DNA of 64,000 nucleotides from positions 248,001-312,000 of the forward strand of contig NZ_JALDAX010000001.1 of assembly GCF_022698145.1 (NCBI RefSeq). Reading direction: 5' to 3'. Positions 62,284 through 64,000 of the stretch are shown here, piece by piece. The stretch comes from Streptomyces spinosisporus. GTDB taxonomy: Bacteria > Actinomycetota > Actinomycetes > Streptomycetales > Streptomycetaceae. The notes beneath the pieces are model-generated. The model searched no databases. It was not told the DNA's origin and saw only the letters and a list, made by a program, of their open reading frames with translations. How positions within the stretch are numbered: position 1 is the first letter of the stretch; each line of letters opens with the position of its first letter. A program made the position numbers and the translations under genes.

Positions 62284-64000
62284 ATGGCCATCCGTGAACT
62301 CAGCTACGTGCTCCGCCGTGACCCCGCTTCGGGTGCCGACCGGTTCACGCCTGTCAGCGAGGTGCCGGAGGGTGTGCCGGACGATCTGATGCAGCGGGTC
62401 ATCGCGGCCACGCACCGTGCCGCGCCCGCCCTCGGCGCCGCGCTCAGCTACACCCGGCTGCCCCACCGCGACGGCGGCGGACTGCTGTGCAGTGTGCGGC
62501 CGGACGAGGAGTCGGACGGGCTGCGGGTCGACGCCCGGTACGAGGCGGGGGAGCCGGAGGACGACCGGCGCTGGCCCGTCGACGCGTTCCGCAGGAGCAC
62601 CCTGGACCGCGACGGCGGTACGGGCTTCGCACCGCGCGACTGGTGCTGGGACCACGCGCTGCTGACGAAGTTCGCGTCCGAACAGGCCGCGCGCATCGCG
62701 CCGTTCCTCGCCGACGTCCGCGCGCTGTTCGCCGACCCCGCAGGACGCCAGATCGTCCTGGCCGAGCGGGACCAGGAGACCGTGGCCCGCTGGATCGCCC
62801 TCGCCTGCGCCTCCCTGCCCGTCACGCACGCACGCGCACTGACGTTCACCACCCACTGCGCCGACCCCGGCCTCGCCCCGCAGCAGATCCTCGGCATCGG
62901 CCCGGACCTGGACAGCGAGGTCTTCGACCGCTACGACGACTCCACCGTCACCCACCTCTTCCGCGTGCACGACGGCCTGGGCGGCCCGGGCAGCCCGCCC
63001 CGGTCCGACCCCTGGGCGGAGCTGGCCGCCCGGCTGTGGCGGGAGGGCGTGGTCCCCCGGACCGACGAGCACGAGGCCGGCGACCCCTTCGCCGTGCTGC
63101 CCCTGGCCCGCCGCGCCCTCACCGCCCGTTCCGGGCAGGCCCTCACCGGCCTGCCCGAGGAGGTACTGCGCGCGATCCTGTCCGCCGCGGTCCGCGTCGC
63201 CGAACAGGGCCCGCCCGACATCGGCACCGCCCACGACCTCGCCGACCTCGCCCGGCAGATCGCCGAGCACCGCCCCGACGCCGTCCAGCCGCTCGCCGCG
63301 GCTCTCCTGCGCAGCCGTGCGAAGGCGGCGGACCCGGTGAACGCCGTACCGACCCTGGAGGCGGCCCGCGCCGACCTGCCGCTCGACGAGGGAACCTGGC
63401 GCACGGTGCGCTCCGAGTTCGGCCCGCCACCGGAGGACGAGTTGCGCAGGCTGCTGCGCCAACAGCCGTCCACCGCCTGGGAGAAGCCGCTGCGCGCCCT
63501 GCTCGCCGCCGGGGGCGACCGCGACCGCGGCTCCGTCCTGGACGAGGCGGAGTTCAAGATCGCGCGCGCCCTGAACCGGCCCGACCAGCGGCGCGCCTGC
63601 GCCGACGCGGTTGCCCTGCTCGAAGCCCTCGGCGACCGGGCCCTGGTCCGCCGGATCCTGGAACGGCTCGCCGAGGGAGAGGAGGAGCGCCGTATCCGTG
63701 CCCTGCGCGACCTCGCCGCCTCACCGCACGGCGACTGGCTGCGCGACCATCTCGACGGGGCGCCCCGCGCCGTACGCCTGGCCGCGTCGGCGGGGTACCG
63801 CAGCCGGGGCGCGTACGGCCTGACGGGGGTCGACCTCTGGATCGACCTCGCCCACCGGCACCTGGAGGGCGCGAAGGTGCCCGACGTGCCCACCCTGAAG
63901 ATCCTGTGGACGCTGGCCTGGCCGTCGCGCAGCGGCGTGGTCCCGGTCGCCGAGCAGAGCAGGATCACCGAGGTCTGCTCCGCCCGGCTGATCGTCGAGG
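62284..64000 (+). CDS. GTPase-associated protein 1-related protein (truncated by window edge)
   Basis: At least 572 aa; the end is outside the window. The first part reads LSYVLRRDPASGADRFTPVSEVPEG and later LSYTRLPHRDGGGLLCSV. The middle has ERDQETVARWIALACASLP followed by RALTFTTHCADPGLAPQQILGI, which resembles the middle domain of GTPase-associated protein 1. The remainder is helical and charged. These proteins are encoded with a GTPase and other partners in predicted conflict or signalling systems of actinobacteria; no partner is visible here, and the next genes to the right would show whether one exists. Confidence 0.72.
   Translation, partial: MAIRELSYVLRRDPASGADRFTPVSEVPEGVPDDLMQRVIAATHRAAPALGAALSYTRLPHRDGGGLLCSVRPDEESDGLRVDARYEAGEPEDDRRWPVDAFRRSTLDRDGGTGFAPRDWCWDHALLTKFASEQAARIAPFLADVRALFADPAGRQIVLAERDQETVARWIALACASLPVTHARALTFTTHCADPGLAPQQILGIGPDLDSEVFDRYDDSTVTHLFRVHDGLGGPGSPPRSDPWAELAARLWREGVVPRTDEHEAGDPFAVLPLARRALTARSGQALTGLPEEVLRAILSAAVRVAEQGPPDIGTAHDLADLARQIAEHRPDAVQPLAAALLRSRAKAADPVNAVPTLEAARADLPLDEGTWRTVRSEFGPPPEDELRRLLRQQPSTAWEKPLRALLAAGGDRDRGSVLDEAEFKIARALNRPDQRRACADAVALLEALGDRALVRRILERLAEGEEERRIRALRDLAASPHGDWLRDHLDGAPRAVRLAASAGYRSRGAYGLTGVDLWIDLAHRHLEGAKVPDVPTLKILWTLAWPSRSGVVPVAEQSRITEVCSARLIVE

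Overview
The window reads as chromosomal DNA of a Streptomyces or close relative. GC is very high, with strongly G/C-ending codons and many GTG starts. Families typical of the genus are present: two conservons, an AfsA/ArpA-type gamma-butyrolactone pair, a SARP-type regulator, a DUF6230/DUF6114 pair, SpoIIE-type phosphatase and a GTPase-associated protein 1 relative. I see no rRNA, tRNA, CRISPR array, insertion sequence or prophage. Leucine TTA codons are almost absent; the ones I found are in the gamma-butyrolactone pair and at codon 3 of one binding protein.

Layout. 1-9010: truncated nhaA with a small upstream ORF, a flippase-like membrane protein with a Pro/Ser-rich head, a decayed sugar kinase, a large GAF-SpoIIE-HATPase switch protein, a polytopic glycosyltransferase-like protein and a membrane molybdopterin oxidoreductase with a small membrane partner. 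9383-14588: a coupled operon (GT2 glycosyltransferase, DUF2064 protein, methyltransferase), a divergent two-component system and a zinc-motif epimerase. 14681-19459: a second two-component system divergent from a three-gene extracytosolic flavinylation module (ferric-reductase-like membrane flavoprotein, FMN-binding protein, ApbE). 19711-24610: a SARP/NB-ARC regulator converging on a DrrAB-type exporter.

24845-33309: an OpuC-type compatible-solute ABC transporter whose binding-protein gene is separated from the ATPase and permease genes by conservon 1 (CvnA-D) on the opposite strand. 33389-44099: a catabolic island with a secreted GH43/AbfB protein, a ROK sugar kinase, an oligopeptide/oligosaccharide-type ABC transporter with fused ATPases, a divergent ROK repressor with a clear palindromic operator candidate, and an M81 metallopeptidase. 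44080-48984: conservon 2 and an orphan sugar-type binding lipoprotein with a 22-bp perfect palindrome upstream. 49188-53529: a DUF574-type methyltransferase, DUF6230/DUF6114, a small secreted protein and a membrane-anchored AA10 LPMO. 53800-56620: AfsA homologue, TetR/ArpA receptor and a DUF89/ARMT1 protein. 57205-62163: a P450 and an NMT1/SsuA-type ABC transporter operon. 62284-64000: a GTPase-associated protein 1-related gene cut by the window edge.

The least expected pattern is a set of tandem duplications at gene 3' ends that repeat the stop codon. They occur after the methyltransferase (about 9035-9307), sensor kinase (14631-14687), apbE (19505-19677), ROK repressor (42515-42574) and NMT1-type binding protein (59592-59664). 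Several genes also have a TANNNT -10 box 6-7 nt before the start codon, which predicts leaderless transcripts. All functions are inferred from motifs and context; no database search was run.
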